From NCBI GenBank assembly GCA_019352125.1, contig JABBNV010000158.1:1-6456 (forward strand): 6,456 nucleotides of DNA, in the 5' to 3' direction. The notes below the pieces were generated by a model. It searched no databases, had not been told where the DNA came from, and was given only the letters and a program-made list of their open reading frames with translations. The position numbers and the translations under genes were made by a program. Below, piece after piece: positions 5,904-6,456 of the stretch (position 1 is its first letter; the number at the start of each line of letters is the position of its first letter). This DNA is from Acidobacteriota bacterium. Lineage in GTDB: Bacteria > Actinomycetota > Actinomycetes > Actinomycetales > Micrococcaceae.

Positions 5904-5909
5904 GGATGG

Positions 5910-6456
5910 GTGACTATGCCACTGGATTTGAATGAAGATGTAGCGTCCCTGACAGCCCGGTTGATGGATATTGAGTCCGTCTCCGGGAATGAAAGGAACC
6001 TGGCGGACGCCGTAGAGGCCTCGTTGCGGGCATTGGGGCATCTTGAGGTGCTGCGCAACGGGGATTCCATCATGGCCAGGACCTCGCTGGGCAGGTCCGA
6101 ACGCGTGATTCTGGCAGGGCATTTGGATACGGTTCCTTTGCCCACCACACCGGGCGCCAGGGGAACCGTGCCGTCCAGTTGGGAGGGGGACGTCCTCTTT
6201 GGCCGTGGCGCTACCGATATGAAGGGTGGGGTGGCGGTGCAGCTGGCCCTGGCTTCCGGGTTGAAAGAGCCCAGCAAGGACGTGACCTTCATCTTCTATG
6301 ACCACGAAGAGGTAGAGGCGGCCAAGAGCGGGCTGGGCCGGCTGGTGCGGGATCATTCAGACTGGTTTACCGCTGATTTTGGCGTACTGCTGGAACCAAC
6401 CAACGGCACAGTGGAGGGTGGTTGCAATGGCACTGCGCGCTTTGAGGCAACCACCA
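5910..6456 (+). CDS. dapE: succinyl-diaminopimelate desuccinylase, 5' part (3' end outside window)
   Basis: DapE is a dinuclear-zinc M20-family amidohydrolase that releases succinate from N-succinyl-LL-diaminopimelate to give LL-diaminopimelate. The frame stays open to the right edge: 182 residues are present, about half of a usual 360-380, so the dimerisation domain and the last His ligand are outside. Visible residues: H71 and D73 in AGHLDTVP (zinc ligand and catalytic-site Asp); D104 in GRGATDMKGG (bridging ligand); E133 and E134 in FYDHEEVEA (general base and zinc ligand); and E162 in LLEPTNG (ligand). The FYDHEEVEAAKSGLGRL block is of the actinobacterial DapE type, and the divergent dapD neighbour supports DapE over other M20 peptidases. 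GTG 5910 is preferred because TAGGCT ends 6 bases before it (leaderless). The in-frame ATG 5916 is the alternative, with a weak GGATGG Shine-Dalgarno at 5904-5909. Confidence 0.93.
   Translation, partial: MTMPLDLNEDVASLTARLMDIESVSGNERNLADAVEASLRALGHLEVLRNGDSIMARTSLGRSERVILAGHLDTVPLPTTPGARGTVPSSWEGDVLFGRGATDMKGGVAVQLALASGLKEPSKDVTFIFYDHEEVEAAKSGLGRLVRDHSDWFTADFGVLLEPTNGTVEGGCNGTARFEATT

Noticed and set aside
5280..5913. Long + strand open frames opposite dapD (168 and 179 codons)
   Set aside because: They are the antisense of a complete, motif-bearing dapD; compositions rich in Arg, Ser and Pro with no domain are typical of shadow frames.
5862..6356. Minus-strand frames of 164 and 131 codons opposite dapE
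   Set aside because: They lie antisense to the zinc-ligand region of dapE and across the dapD/dapE promoters; no start signal or domain is seen.

Overview
The window looks like chromosomal housekeeping DNA from a high-GC actinobacterium, most likely an Arthrobacter-type member of the Micrococcaceae. This rests on three things. The proteins have an actinobacterial character: a DapD of the Mycobacterium tuberculosis type, a DapE with an FYDHEEVEA block, and a lytic-transglycosylase-like protein with a DSLGLFQQRPSQ motif. Codons favour G or C at third positions. Several genes also appear to have leaderless promoters. The genus is an inference from memory of protein families, not a database result.

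Layout, left to right: the 3' part of dapC (+, cut by the left edge); gltA, citrate synthase (+); galE, UDP-glucose 4-epimerase (-), convergent with gltA and only 6 bases away; an unrecognised ~203-residue protein (+), divergent from galE; a membrane-anchored lysozyme/transglycosylase-fold protein (-), convergent with the unknown gene; dapD (-), 17 bases upstream of the transglycosylase-like gene and probably co-transcribed with it; and the 5' part of dapE (+, cut by the right edge), divergent from dapD across 57 bases. No gene-free stretch exceeds about 125 bases. I see no tRNA, rRNA, insertion sequence, CRISPR array or phage gene.

Function: dapD, dapC and dapE encode three consecutive steps of the succinylase branch of diaminopimelate/lysine synthesis (succinylation, transamination, desuccinylation), so the window is a loose lysine cluster. 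gltA (TCA entry) and galE (UDP-galactose for surface glycans) lie between them. The transglycosylase-like protein downstream of dapD would act outside the cell on peptidoglycan, whose cross-linking diamino acid comes from the dap pathway; this link is an inference.

Regulatory layer: galE, dapD and dapE each have a TANNNT -10-like hexamer (TAGGCT, TAGAAT, TAGGCT) ending exactly 6 bases before the chosen start codon. This is the spacing expected for leaderless mRNAs. gltA and the unknown gene instead have Shine-Dalgarno sequences and apparent leaders. The gltA leader contains a perfect 7-bp hairpin, and a 13-bp dyad lies just after the dapC stop. I found no clearly novel multi-gene system. The items most worth a second look are the leaderless promoter set, the dapD-transglycosylase pairing, and the uncharacterised 203-residue protein.
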